Below, piece after piece: positions 25,428 through 36,692 of a stretch of 64,000 nt of DNA. Each line of letters opens with the position of its first letter. Position 1 is the stretch's first letter. The translations under genes and the position numbers were made by a program. The DNA is taken from the NCBI GenBank assembly GCA_036877525.1, contig JAZGTH010000075.1, positions 3,033,501 to 3,097,500 on the forward strand, in the 5' to 3' direction. The notes beneath the pieces are model-generated. The model worked only from the letters and a program-made list of their open reading frames with translations. It was not told where the DNA came from and made no database searches. This stretch comes from Chromobotia macracanthus (lineage: Eukaryota > Chordata > Actinopteri > Cypriniformes > Botiidae).

Positions 25428-26210
25428 ATCTCATTTTAAATGTCCATTTGAATTTATTTATGTTTGTCCTTTAAAGTCTTTTAAACGTTTTACTTTGAGG
25501 TTTTAAGTATGAGATCTAATATCAGATGTTAGCTTTTTTAGTATCAGTGGCAATAACAAGCGAGGTGTTAATGCTCTGACTGGACCAGTGTTGGTCAGAA
25601 TAGATGTTTTATTTATTTTATCCATATTAACACTAACGCTATGAGATGCAGTTGTACTATGAAACTTAAGCTACATTTTGTTTTCCAACCGTGTCCCCGT
25701 TATGCTAAACAATCTCTGTGCCGTCTTAATCGTTCTGAAGTTTCGTTTGGAATTACAGATAATGATCTTCACTTGCACTGATTTTAATGGTGTATTACTG
25801 TTAAGCAATGCCTGCCTGAAACAAAGCATAGCACATTATTATTCTGAACCAAACAATGTGAGCTCATAACCAGAGTTTTCTGATCGAATTCTCTTCAGGA
25901 GTTTATCTGTGTAGTCGTGTTGTGTGGTTAGTATTGCCATAAAGCTTTGAGCTTTTGTGTCGTGGTCTGTTGCAAAAGCTTTATAACAAGATTTTCATCC
26001 ATGTTAATCAATTGCACATGAAATTCCATTTTGAAAACTTGAACAATTGAACTGTTTCAGTGCTGGTGTTGTAAATTGTGTATGTTTGTATTGGTGTAAT
26101 TTGTGTCAACGTCACAACAGTGGTCTTCAAATTTCCTTTAAACTTGAACCATTTTTTAATCTGTCGATGTGCATTTCAATTGTTAAATAAAATAAAAACA
26201 CTATATTTTG
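25428..26210 (+). other. trmt9b: trmt9b 3' untranslated region
   Basis: AT-rich trailer after the stop at 25425-25427. Two overlapping AATAAA hexamers at 26186-26195 give a likely end near 26.21 kb. More AATAAA-like motifs follow to 26.28 kb, so a slightly longer form is possible. Confidence 0.65.
26186..26195 (+). terminator. trmt9b polyadenylation signals (two overlapping AATAAA)
   Basis: AAATAAAATAAAA contains two AATAAA hexamers about 760 nt after the trmt9b stop, with T-rich sequence just downstream. Confidence 0.6.
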
Positions 26211-27890
26211 TTTTTATCCGACACACTGGCTGGAACATGTCTTGTATAATAATAAAACGTATAATAATTAAAATAATAAAAGTAGTTCTAAATTTATTAA
26301 GACAAAAATGTAACAATGTTACTTAAAAAACCCAACATTTCAAAAAAAGATCATTATATATCATTATCTATCATTTCATTTTAATATTCCATTTTATTCA
26401 GAAACTCTATTGCCACAGCAACAGTGATTATTATATTTGCAGACTGTCTCTCACAGCAAACAAATCAGGTTGTGGTTGGCTGTACGTTTCCATCATAAAG
26501 TTACAGTAAACATTCCCTCCAAACCTGAAATGAGAAATCTGGATCAATATGAACAGACAAAACCTGACAGTTCAATACTGCTGTTTACAATCAGGTAATA
26601 AAAGGCAGAGAAGGCATTACCGTAAGAGCATATTTCATAAAAACTCTCATAATAATGTCAACACCCCAAACATCAGAGAAGCGTCTGCTATTCTGATCTT
26701 TTCACCCTCTTCACTACCGTTCAGTTCTGCTAGCTCACCTTAGACGCAACCCTGTGAATTATTAAATGCTTTTTGTGCCAAACAAACACTATCTCTGGAG
26801 CAGCCTCCTATAGCTGTGGCCACAGGTACTCCCTTAACGTACCCCTTAATGGCTGTCTGCAGTGCATAAAGATCCCTCTGGAAAAGTTTGTGTTGGGTAA
26901 AATGCATGGAGACCATTTAATACAATTACGTTCTGATTATCATGATGCATGTGGATGATGCAGATTCACTTCTGTATGAGCCCCAGTCCTCCCAGTGCAT
27001 CCTTCCAGTGTGGATCCACTTCAGCATCAGACAGCATCAGATCTGGGCGGAGCCTCTGCGGTAACCAGGGAAGGTGCTTCTGAACCGGACAGGAAATTAA
27101 ATCAACCAATGACTGTGGTCATAGCATAATGATTTTCAGCATTTAAAGCACGGATGCGCTTTAAAGCTGCAATCTGTAGTTCAAGCTTTGAACTTTTGTT
27201 CTTATGCAGTGGGGTTGGTTTCAGAAACATCTGGCACCAATGCTCTGCATCTAATAGCTGCTCCATCTCATATTGTGAGATGATCGATGAAACATTCACA
27301 CCACAGTCTATTAGATACAGTATAATAACTGCTGCTGCTTTACAAATGCGTGCAAACCAAAGTTTGACTGAATAATGTAGGGGGATTTATATTTTGCATG
27401 ACTTAAAACGCGTTTATTATTAAATGTTGATGAATAAACCCCATGCAATTGCATGCAAACATATCCACAATCACCCCACAGTCACACGATGGAAGTGCAC
27501 TACTGCCCCCGTCTGTTGAGGAGTGTGCACTAACTAGACAGCACATCACTAAACCTATATGTGATGTAGTATGTAGTATGCACACACAGCCGGTCTATTG
27601 AAGTATTGACTTAATCGTTGCGCTTTTGCATATGCATGATATACATATAAATGTTGTGACACAGATAATATTTAGCTATTGTTTCGAGGAAACCGGTTAC
27701 CATGGTAATATTTTGCCCGTGAAACCTTATGCATAATCCGCAAGGCATAGCGAAAACACAAAAACAGTTACAATAGGTGTAAGATAATAAAACAATTTTT
27801 AATGGAGTTGTTTTATAATAATACACGATTAAGCTACATCGTTGTTTTGAAATGCGGACTTTATAATGCCCACATTTAAGTTTATATCGT
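26211..27890. other. Intergenic region after trmt9b, no gene seen
   Basis: AT-rich sequence with no recognised coding block. A fragment starting AAAGCTGCAATCTGTAGTTC (27163) resembles one end of the MITE at 23058. A TAGTATGTAGTATG motif at 27565-27580 recurs near 36340-36360 and suggests another interspersed repeat. Confidence 0.5.
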
Positions 27891-28067
27891 CTGAAATTTA
27901 TGGCCTGCGCATCGGAAAGGGCGCTTCTTGGGCGGTGGAACGCACTGCGCATGCGCGCAGGTGTTCGTACTGCGTCGATCACCTGGTGACGTCAAATCAT
28001 ACTTATGAAGTATGGAGTATGAATTAGTAAACTTATTATAAACTTATTAACGACATTTGTCGGTCAA
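27890..28067 (+). promoter_or_regulatory. Candidate CpG/NRF1-type promoter and 5' non-coding exon
   Basis: A short CpG-dense block in AT-rich surroundings. It contains the NRF1-type palindrome TGCGCATGCGCG (27946-27957), a second TGCGCATCGG-like half site upstream and GGTGACGTCA (27984-27993). A consensus donor, TCAA|GTAAGT, follows at 28067/28068. It could be the start of the unidentified transcript at 29-36.7 kb or of the long STARD13/DLC1-family isoform. Because TAGTATG-type repeat sequence flanks it, it might instead be part of a CpG-rich interspersed element. Confidence 0.35.
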
Positions 28068-29047
28068 GTAAGTACACGCACTGTTTGCAAGCTGTTTTGT
28101 GTTACTGTAGAAAACCAATAATCTATGATAATAATCTATGTGGATTATTTAATAGGCCTTTGGATACTATAGATCTAGAGGTATAATTTGCTGTTAATGT
28201 GTCTCAAACACAAAACCATTATATGAACATTATTAATAATCTATGTATATTCATTGTGTATGTAAAACACAAGATCATTATCAGCCTGCCCACCCTGGTC
28301 ATAATTTGCATAAGATTACTGCTGCAGCGTTTGTTTCCACCGTGACGTCTGTTTCTTATTTTACAACATACGAGACAATATGTATTTGTTGATGTACTAT
28401 AACCTAAATGATTAAACCTCTCTTGTTTTACTTCTAATTGTTATTGTTGTTTACAGGACAGAAAAGCTTTGGGTGTACGCTGCTGTCATTTGTCAAGTTA
28501 CTTTCAGCACCTTCTTAGACGTGTGACTTTCAAGCATCATCGATCATTGTCGGTTAATAACTGTTTAACCATTTGTCTTGGCTCATTGATTTGTATTTGT
28601 CAGATCATCCCTCTCTCTTTCTCTCTCTCTCTGTCTCTCTGATAATCTTACTTTACATCCATTGGGGTCTTTTGCCCATCGCTGCAGTAACAGTAAACTG
28701 TGGCATTCCTTTGCTCTGATTAAGAGAAAGTCCAAATTTTGGATTGTGAATCATTTGTTTAGAGCAGATCCAAAATGAACCACATGTCTTGTGCGTTGCT
28801 CTGAGTTTTGTACTGAGCTCAAGTATCTCTTCTCCATCATTAGGCCTTTATCAGTAAAGTGTTGCACTTCGAAGGAGGTACATGTTTCGAATTCATGTAC
28901 TAAAATGACCCATCATGCTTTGCCCTCACCCATTCCTAAAATACTCAAATTCGCATTGTAGCCACAAATGGAATGATGGTGCATCCTCATTTTTTTAGAT
29001 GGCAGACAATTTCCCGCATTTTCTGTATTATATCTGCTTTTTTTCAG

Positions 29048-29163
29048 GAATGGGGACTTTGCTGTTTACAAAAGAGGCCCAAGATATCCTGTGTGCCTCG
29101 CCTAAGGCTGTTGATTTAAATCTGAGTTTCATTCTTCAGATACTTCTGCAATTATATCATACA
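29048..29163 (+). CDS. Unidentified exon-like block (possible first coding exon)
   Basis: A strong acceptor (pyrimidine tract then TTTTTTTCAG) precedes GAATGGGGACTTTG, and a donor ACA|GTGAGT closes the block. From the ATG at 29050 the frame gives 38 residues, starting MGTLLFTKEAQDIL and ending ILQILLQLYHT in phase 0. The hydrophobic/charged pattern is protein-like, but I do not recognise the family. Another 46-codon frame opens right behind it (29188-29325) in a different frame. It may be the first coding exon of a small gene driven from 27.9 kb or a chance open frame. Confidence 0.3.
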
Positions 29164-29614
29164 GTGAGTGTGTTGTGCATCTGTTGAAGCAGGCTGGAGG
29201 AACCTCACTACACTCACTTAAAAATCCCTCAAGTGTGCAACATGTCAAAAATGACTCATGAAAGCAGCTGTGTGTCTAAAGAAGACCAGGCTCATTTGCT
29301 TACTGTAAAAACGGCATATACGGTAACATCAATATGTTGATATGAATTTGCATGTATGCGTTCAGTAATTATTAGTGGTTATTTGTAAGATTCCAGTGTT
29401 TGATGACAATTGAATGTTATGGAAGGATGTAACTTCATATTTAGTATTAGAGAAAGCAAAATATAGTCATTTAATTGAGCCATTGAACAACACGTATCAT
29501 ATGAGCACAAATATGCATATCGTAGGGCCAGCATCTGTGGTGGCTATGGGTTCAATTTGTTATGTTCAATATGTTATGTAACACTGAATGTAAGTTCAGC
29601 AAAGGTACAAAGTA

Positions 29615-29832
29615 CTAGTGAAAGCTCAGTTAAAGATCTGACCTGGTGACCGAAAGGTGATGGTTTCATAGCCTGGAAGGTGTGATCGCAATAACCAGTG
29701 AGTTATGGAGATCACCTTTCATCATTGTGTCCTTGAGCAAAATGCTTCAGCCCTGGTTCCTTTATCCTGTTTTAAGTGTGCTGGTAGTTCCTTCAGATGA
29801 GAAGCTGTGTGCTAAATGACAAATTGTATTTT
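29615..29832 (+). mobile_element. Diverged tRNA-derived SINE
   Basis: It has a SINE head (CTGGTGACCGAAAGGTGATGG, B-box-like, about 29643-29663), the middle motif GTCCTTGAGCAAAATGCTTC and a tail TGTGCTAAATGACAAATTG, which is the worn form of the usual fish SINE ending. No intact tRNA gene is implied. Confidence 0.6.
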
Positions 29833-30032
29833 AAGTACATTAAGTGTGTAAGTCAGGGTGTGCGGAGATCTCCTCAGATGTTGATGTGTTGTTGATGGAC
29901 TGTCACATTTCAATCCCTCCAGCACATCTGACTTGGTATGTATGAGCTACATGTTGAAACATTGCCCTGTTTGCTCAGAGTGTGCTCTGGAATGACTATT
30001 CAATGCACATATCATGACTGTTCTTTATTATT

Positions 30033-30111
30033 CTATGATATTACCTAAAATTATTTATTTAGGTAATAAATAAAGTCATAGCATAATGTGACGATAAGAT
30101 TTATCGTCACA
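30033..30111. repeat. Two adjacent perfect hairpins
   Basis: TATTACCTAAA (30039-30049) pairs with TTTAGGTAATA (30058-30068), extended imperfectly by CTATGA/TCATAG. A second hairpin has an 11-bp stem TGTGACGATAA (30087-30097), a 3-nt loop and TTATCGTCACA (30101-30111). Confidence 0.8.
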
Positions 30112-30152
30112 CAACCGAGATTGGTGGAAATGGTTTCCACACAAACTGACTG

Positions 30153-30453
30153 CCCAGCTAACAATTTCAGGTTGTAAGAACGTGTCCCAAATTTTTCTAT
30201 TATGCAACAAAAACATAAAAATGTTATTTTAGAATTTCTAGGAATGTTCAAAACATCCAGTGTTTTATGTATTAACATTATTGCTTGGTTATAAAAACAT
30301 TTTTCAAACATATTTACATTTTGTAACGTTTTTAAAATGTTTCACTAACAAGAGTTATGTTTTTGATATATGTCATATATAATGTTGAAAATGCTCTTCT
30401 AACGTTACTGCAAGAATGTTTTTGATTACTTTTGAAAGAGCCTGTTAGATAGT
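30153..30453 (+). mobile_element. CCCAGCTAAC-ended short DNA transposon, copy 4
   Basis: Starts CCCAGCTAACAATTTCAGG and ends CCTGTTAGATAG. Internal landmarks are in the standard order, including GCTTGGTTATAAAAAC and CTCTTCTAACGTTACTGC. Confidence 0.8.
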
Positions 30454-31305
30454 CATAGATGCATTGAGTATCCTTGTAAAAAAGTGTCTTATCCATGAAT
30501 CTGTAAAGCTTGATTTATTAATATTTTAATTCACAAATTAAAATCATAAACTTCAGCCTCAGCCCATAATGATGCTTATGCAAATATTCAGCATCTTTAT
30601 TTATTTGTGAACATTTGATTTACAAACCAGTAATGTTTTCTTCATAATTTATCACTATTTGGTTCAGATAATCAGTATTTGGAGCTGCATGTTGCACTGA
30701 CGTACTGAACAGTGTAAAATTAAGACTCCTTAAATTAAGAGCGGATTGTCCCAACAGTGTGTGATTCGTTCATTAATGAAGACAGTATGAAGCACTGTCA
30801 GCCTCTGACGGGGTGATAAAACATCACAATCAGTTTATATTTGACCAGAAGCCATACATTCATCCTCTCTCTCTCACACACTCTTTTTACTTGGCTTTAT
30901 TTTCAGCTAACTTCTTGTTCTGCTGTACATGGGGTTGGTAACCGTTCATTCATCAGGAGCAGTGAATCAGGCTGTTACACATGACGGAGTGGCAGCTGTC
31001 TCGATCAGTTGGCGCAGTTGAGCAGAGCTGCTCGGGTAGAAGAGACGTTTTAACAAACAGGTGCCGTACAACTGCGCTCCTGGCAGACCCGCCTCAGTCT
31101 CACACACTGAATCTCAAACTGAATCCTTCATACAGCCTCTCAAGCACAGAAACACCTGCTGTACTGTGTGTCTGCTCTTGCTTGTTAGTCTGGCTGGTTT
31201 TCTGTAGTTCTCCAAATCTGCTTTCTGTTTGCTTTGGAAACACTCACTTCGGAGTGGCGTGATTTGTGAGTCATGAAGCGAGTTGTTGGTTCAAGAAATC
31301 GTTCT

Positions 31306-31514
31306 TCAAAAAGAAAATGTCATTGTTATTTACTCAACCTCATGTTGTTTCAAACATGAAATGCAAAAAAAAGGATTTTGAGGAATGCACACACTCCTGC
31401 TTTCTATATAACACTGACCATTTCACAGAAAAAATAACAGCACTGAGGGTTTGGAATGACATGAAGTTAAATAAATTATGACAAAATTTCCATATGTGAA
31501 CAATTCCTTTAAAG
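31306..31514. mobile_element. Palindromic TTAAAGGG-type MITE, diverged copy d
   Basis: AAAATGTCATTGTTATTTACTC at the left is mirrored by AAATTATGACAAAATTTCC at the right, and the copy ends GTGAACAATTCCTTTAAAG. Confidence 0.65.
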
Positions 31515-32013
31515 ATTCTCTTGAATAGTATTTTAATTTTTTTACATTGTGCATACTGTACCTAGCACATACATACTTGTATTCATATTCCCTCCTTTTG
31601 TTGTTAATCAAAACTATAACTATCAACTGTTTACAGTACATAAGCTGTTAAGGGCATGAATGTCACCTTGTGCTGCCTTCTGCTGTGACAGGAAGTGCTT
31701 TGTCCGTATAAAAGTGTTAGCGGCGACCTTTGCTTTAATGTTGATGTGACATTAATGTTATCAGAGTTTTTATCATGGGCAGGTAACCTTGTGTGTGGCT
31801 GAACATGTTTTCAGAAACCCCTGAAAGGAATGTAGCCGGTTCAATGATCGACTGAACCCAAGAAAAACATTTTTCCTAATTCCCAATTTCCCATTAGTGT
31901 GCGCAGAGCCTCAGGAACTCAGTATAAACACATCAAACACACCTGCTGCAGTCATAACCTGACAGACTGCATACAGTACATGTTCTGACAGACAGTAACA
32001 GCCTACATGTTCA

Positions 32014-32056
32014 TAGCAACACCCTGGCAACCACCCTCACCCTAGCATCTTGGCAA
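32014..32056. repeat. CTGGCAAC-type minisatellite fragment
   Basis: Tandem-like units ATAGCAACACCCTGGCAACC and ACCCTAGCATCTTGGCAAC, matching the motif found near 13497-13550. Confidence 0.55.
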
Positions 32057-32347
32057 CAAGTTTTGCACAGACAAAATGGACTTTTGTCTTTAAATTTTAA
32101 CTGAGTACCATCTGTACCCTCTCTATGATAAATGAATTCAAGCTAAATATAATTTGCAAAGCAGCTTTGCGTATGATTCACGCAGGCGCATGTGTTCATA
32201 AACCCTGCAGTTCTGTCTTTATATGTGCAACCCGGGGAAGCTGCATCTGACACCAGCTGATCATGCAAAATGACATTTCCTGTGGCCAACCACTACATGC
32301 TGCGATAGTGATTCATTGAATTTAAACGCATGTGTGCACAGCTGTTA

Positions 32348-32635
32348 CTCTGTTAACAAGTTTAGGTTGTAAGAATGTTTCTCTAACGTTTCCATTAAGT
32401 AACAAAAACATAAAAAGTTGAGTTCTAGGAACAAAATGTCCAGTTTTTAGACGCTATTGCTTGGTTATGAGATTATTGTTGTTAGTAAAGCATTTTTAAA
32501 ACATTCCGCTAACAACCTTAGAATAACGTTTTTGATAAATGTACCGTTAAAAAAGTTCAACTAACATTACTTGAGAGAACAAGAGAGAACATTTGGAGAA
32601 CATTAGCCAACATTCAGAGAACAATCCCTGATGAG
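32348..32635 (+). mobile_element. CCCAGCTAAC-family element, copy 5
   Basis: Starts CTCTGTTAACAAGTTTAGG and retains GGTTGTAAGAATG, TCCATTAAGTAAC, GCTTGGTTATGAG and CATTAGCCAACATTC. The right terminus is degraded. Confidence 0.7.
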
Positions 32636-33023
32636 GAGCTGTGTGCAGCTGTTTCCATGTTCAAACAAGCTTGGCCTTTGTGAACTTAACAGAAGTCAAA
32701 GCTGAAGTTAAACTGCTTATCTAATCAGAGACCTCCTGTGACCTCTCGCACTACTGGTCTTGAGTCAGAACGTGAGATCCGGCCTTCTGCATGTGCATGT
32801 GTTGCCAAACATCTGGGTCTGTTTTTGTAACAGGTACCATGAATGTTTCGAATTCATATCTTGTTCACACTGATGACTGTGTTGATGGGATTTATGGAAT
32901 GCTTTGGTTCTTTGCTTATATAGAGAACTGTTCAGTTCTTTCATATTAGAATGTGGTCATCAGTTTCATGTCTAATTTTAGAGTTGATTACCATCAATTT
33001 GTGAGGATGAACTTGTCTGAAAC

Positions 33024-33237
33024 TACACTCTTAAAAAAGGTTCTACATGATGCCATAGAAGAACCATTTTTGGCTGTATGGTTCTGTAAAGAACCCTTAT
33101 AACACTTCTTTAGACTTTTAAAAACTAAGTAAAGGTTCTTTTCAGAACCTTTGACTGAATGGTTCTTTGGGGAACCAAAATGGTTCTTCTATGGAATCAC
33201 TGTAAAGAACCTTTGAAGAACCTTTTTTTAGAGTGTA
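33024..33237. mobile_element. TA-flanked MITE with CACTCT termini
   Basis: TACACTCTTAAAAAAGGTTC at the left is the inverted counterpart of GAACCTTTTTTTAGAGTGTA at the right. The interior is a series of GGTTCTNNNN/AGAACC inverted units. If TA is the target duplication, the element would fit Tc1/mariner-type MITEs; this assignment is inference. Confidence 0.7.
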
Positions 33238-33287
33238 TTAGAGTGTATATTACACAGCATTAGTCTTGGAGATATACTTATTTAACA

Positions 33288-33385
33288 TTTAAAGAGACAG
33301 TTCACCTAAAAATGAAAACTCCGTCATCATTCACTCACCTTCATGTCATTACAAACCCGCATGATTTTGTTCTTCTTCTCTTTAA
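33288..33385. mobile_element. TTAAAGGG-type MITE, half copy e
   Basis: TTTAAAGAGACAGTTCACC then AAAAATGAAAACTCCG and CATTCACTCACCTTCATG match the left arm of the family. The right arm is absent. Confidence 0.7.
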
Positions 33386-33892
33386 GAGTCTTTCAGGTCA
33401 TGGAAATGATGACATGTTCCTCTACTTCTGAGTAAACATTTTGATAAAACTATCTGCTCGATGTTTGGCCACCACAGCCCACGTTTCTCATGTCTGCCGC
33501 TGCTGCTGTTCAGGAGAAAGAATTTGCTCCGTGATTTTGCCCATCAACTGAGCAAGTCAAGACAGGTGAGCCTGCAGTGTGTTTGGAAGGTGAATTAATT
33601 TGTACTTTCAGTCATTCTGTTAAATATTTCCGATGTGCTGCCTCTTTCTCCTCCCAACAGCACTGAGGTCATATATGTATAACTACGTAAAAAAACACAC
33701 ATAACCAGTGTAATCTGTCTATGTCACAATATCACAGTGATAATAACAGGAAGGCACTGCTTTACACTGCTGAAATAACAGGGTGTCTGACAGGTTTCTG
33801 TTATCATGTGGCCCATGTTGATTATCAGATGAGTCACTACATAAGAGTCCATCCATCCACTGTCATCATGATAGATGTGTGATGTGTACAGT

Positions 33893-33994
<102 letters not shown>

Positions 33995-34969
33995 AAAGTC
34001 TCAAGATTCATTCGGGAATCTTCACATTGATCTTTTCCATACAGTGGTGATTTCTTCCAGAAACGTGTTTTTTGTTTTGCTGGTTAAAAGCCTCTTCACT
34101 TTCTGATAGCAATCACTGAGTGGTCAAAATATTATATATATTAATACATATCTTCTGTGTAAAGTGCAGGACCATACAATGTTCATCCAATCATTTCGTT
34201 CAGTCCGAGTGCAATGATAGGATGTCCTACTTGCCTGTCAAGCTATGTATGTGTATTGGAGGAGGCGTGGCTTTGGAGAGAGCTATGAAGGGTGGGCGGG
34301 ATCTCTTGCTTTCAAAGCTAGCTTGTTATTGCTAGCCTGTCCGAAATTGCTCTACCTTTAAGACTTTAAAGTTAAATTTTTTTTAACGCCACAAAAGTTA
34401 TTATCCGCTGATTTTTATCAAAGTTGCAGCTTTCATTTATTTTTCACCTTAAAGTGGCCTTAACTTCTCTTACGTTGTATCTGAGGTGTTTAATAAATGT
34501 AGCTCTTTAATTCTGAGGCATTTTCCTGCTGCTCGCTTAAACCTCGAGTGTTTTTTCAGTTGGTGTCCGAGGGTGTTTAGAGACCCCTGTGGTTTCTGCT
34601 ATTGGTTTTGCAATGAATCTAGAAATCTACAAACGCCAAATGAAGGAAAATATCAACCCTGAGCTTTCTTATATCCTCATAAGAAGTCACCAACCAATCA
34701 TGTCGTCAGGAAAGCAGGAGTGGGTCAGCTTCCCAGCCAGAGCAGTGACACTGTTATTCATAAATCTGTGGAATGTTGTCATCTGTTGCCACATGGCCTA
34801 AAATACGGGCGAAGTTCTTAAAATATGAGACGCTGGAGATCTTTATGGAATGTAAATGTAAACCCAAGCCAGTATTTAAAACCCGAGATATTTAAAAAAT
34901 GTTTCTGTGTAAACGTGTCATGCAGCAATACTGTAAAAAGGAAAATCTACTGATAGACTTGGAGCTTTG

Positions 34970-35022
34970 TAACGTCAAACAGCTAGACAGCTAGGCAAAA
35001 GTTACGGATTGCAGTTTTAATA
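34970..35022. mobile_element. GCAATCYGTAAC-type MITE, terminal fragment
   Basis: AAAAGTTACGGATTGCAGTTTTAA matches the right end of the element at 23058-23322. A left end is not clear. Confidence 0.45.
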
Positions 35023-36409
35023 ATTATTCTCTTCCAGTTCTCTGCAGGGAATTCTTTGGATCTGCAGAGCTGATGGGCCCTCAGTGAGTGATGTTGGTAT
35101 AAGGAGATATCAAGAAATCAAGATATTGTTCAGATTGTACTTAAAAAGGTTTTTATAATTTTATAATATCTTAAATAGAAAACAAGATACTTATTTATTT
35201 AAAGTAGATTTGCATAATCAAAACCACCCTACACATTGTTTTAATGCAGCAGTTAGACTGCATACATGAGTCAATATCATATCAGCACCCTTCCTGGTAC
35301 CTGATGTCCAACACCACCAAATCCATATGATCTGCTTTGTTTAGAAACCGTATGGAGAACAAAATGAGAACTTTGATCCATGACCTCTCCTCAGGACCGA
35401 GGGCACGAGTGAAACCTCAAAGCGCTGGATGAGAAAGTTGCCACCGAGGGCATTACGCTAGATTTATAATGATGGGTCAGGAGTCTTAGCACACAGATGG
35501 AACCAGAGTGAGAGCTGAAGAGATAATGCGGAACACCTGCCCAGGCTTTCTGGAATGTCGGGAATCTGTCCGAGAGTTGGAACGGAACGGGAATAATGAG
35601 TCGAAGATAAATGCATAGCAGGAATGTTCCAACAAGTTGCGGTGCAGGGGTGTATTTTTATTCATCTGTGTCTTTTGTGTTGTTTTTCTTTTATAGAGGC
35701 AGTTAAATGTTACATAAGCATCTGAATCGGATCCGGAGGCTGTGGGTACAGCGTAGGTTGAGGCTGTTTGAAAGTGGCAGTAAATGAGATTACGTTAGCT
35801 ATCGGACAAACGGATTGCTGTTGTTTTCCTGTCCCTCACATATTTTCACCTAGATTGCCAGCTATTAAAGTGTTGCCAGATTGCCCCTTTGTTCACCCAA
35901 GATATTCTTACATATTTACACGTATTTCATATGTGGCTCACTGTATTTGTGTACACATACTGATCCATGTTCCCAGTCTTTTCATAGCTGGATAAAGCTG
36001 TGTAATCTGTACTCAGAAAAGAGCAAACAATGACACAATAACTCCATTTCCACATAAATCTGTGGAATGTCGTAAACAGATGCTTGAAGTTTAAATTTTC
36101 CTGTGCTTAATGTCTCCTGCTCCGGCACGTTGTAATTTACAAGCAAAATAATGTTTTCAACATGCTGAGGCTCTTATGATAATTATGATGGTAAATTTGA
36201 ATAATTGACTGCAGTATGACCTTTGTTCTGACATTTGTGGTCAAAATGAAGCCCTCCATGCACAGAGCACTTGCATGATGCCACATACAAATAAAAACTC
36301 ACACACTTGACGAAAAGCAGCAAGCTGAGCTGATGTGAAGTATGTAGTATGCAGTAGTATGTAGATGTTCTTTGGGTCTGATATGAACAGCATTTTTGGG
36401 GTTTCTCAG

Positions 36410-36633
36410 AACGCAGAGCAGGCCCAACTCTCTGTGGTGTTCTGTTGAATCTGTACTTCACATCCACGGAGAAAGTTCCATGTTCTACCACTTCTTACTT
36501 CGACAACCCCACAGATTTTACAGAGGGAGTCTGGGAGACTGGGCTGCTTTTAGAGCTGGAGTCAGGAGATCTGAGGATCTCTTTGGCTGAGCTATGTGAA
36601 GATCCAGCTGTGTTTGAGCAGGACTCTCTGTAG
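36410..36633 (+). CDS. Unidentified terminal-exon-like coding block
   Basis: After the acceptor GGGTTTCTCAG (ending 36409) an open frame runs 74 codons to TAG at 36631-36633. It includes FTSTEKVPCSTTSYFDNP, TDFTEGVWETGLLLELESG and DLRISLAELCEDPAVFEQ, ending DSL. The acidic, leucine-patterned composition is protein-like. A poly(A) signal follows 54 nt later. If spliced, the exon starts with 2 nt of a split codon. I do not recognise the family, and no upstream exon with a matching phase is certain. It could be the last exon of a small gene between trmt9b and stard13 or a remnant. Confidence 0.4.
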
Positions 36634-36686
36634 CCCCCACACAGCTTGAGGAAGGGTCACCTCACCTCCAGGTCTCCACCAGTGCA

Positions 36687-36692
36687 AATAAA
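36687..36692 (+). terminator. Polyadenylation signal AATAAA after the unidentified block
   Basis: Exact AATAAA in GTGCAAATAAAGACC, placed as expected for a short 3'UTR of the open frame ending at 36633. Confidence 0.4.

Noticed and set aside
33517..33568. A 52-nt exon-like block with good splice sites (RKNLLRDFAHQLSKSRQ)
   Set aside because: It lies about 130 nt beyond a MITE half copy, its phase (starts with one base of a split codon) does not fit the phase-0 end of the block at 29163, and another frame across it has a stop.
34589..34801. A 70-codon + strand open frame
   Set aside because: No splice sites or start context, and a MITE fragment ends about 170 nt further on (34970-35022); likely repeat-derived.
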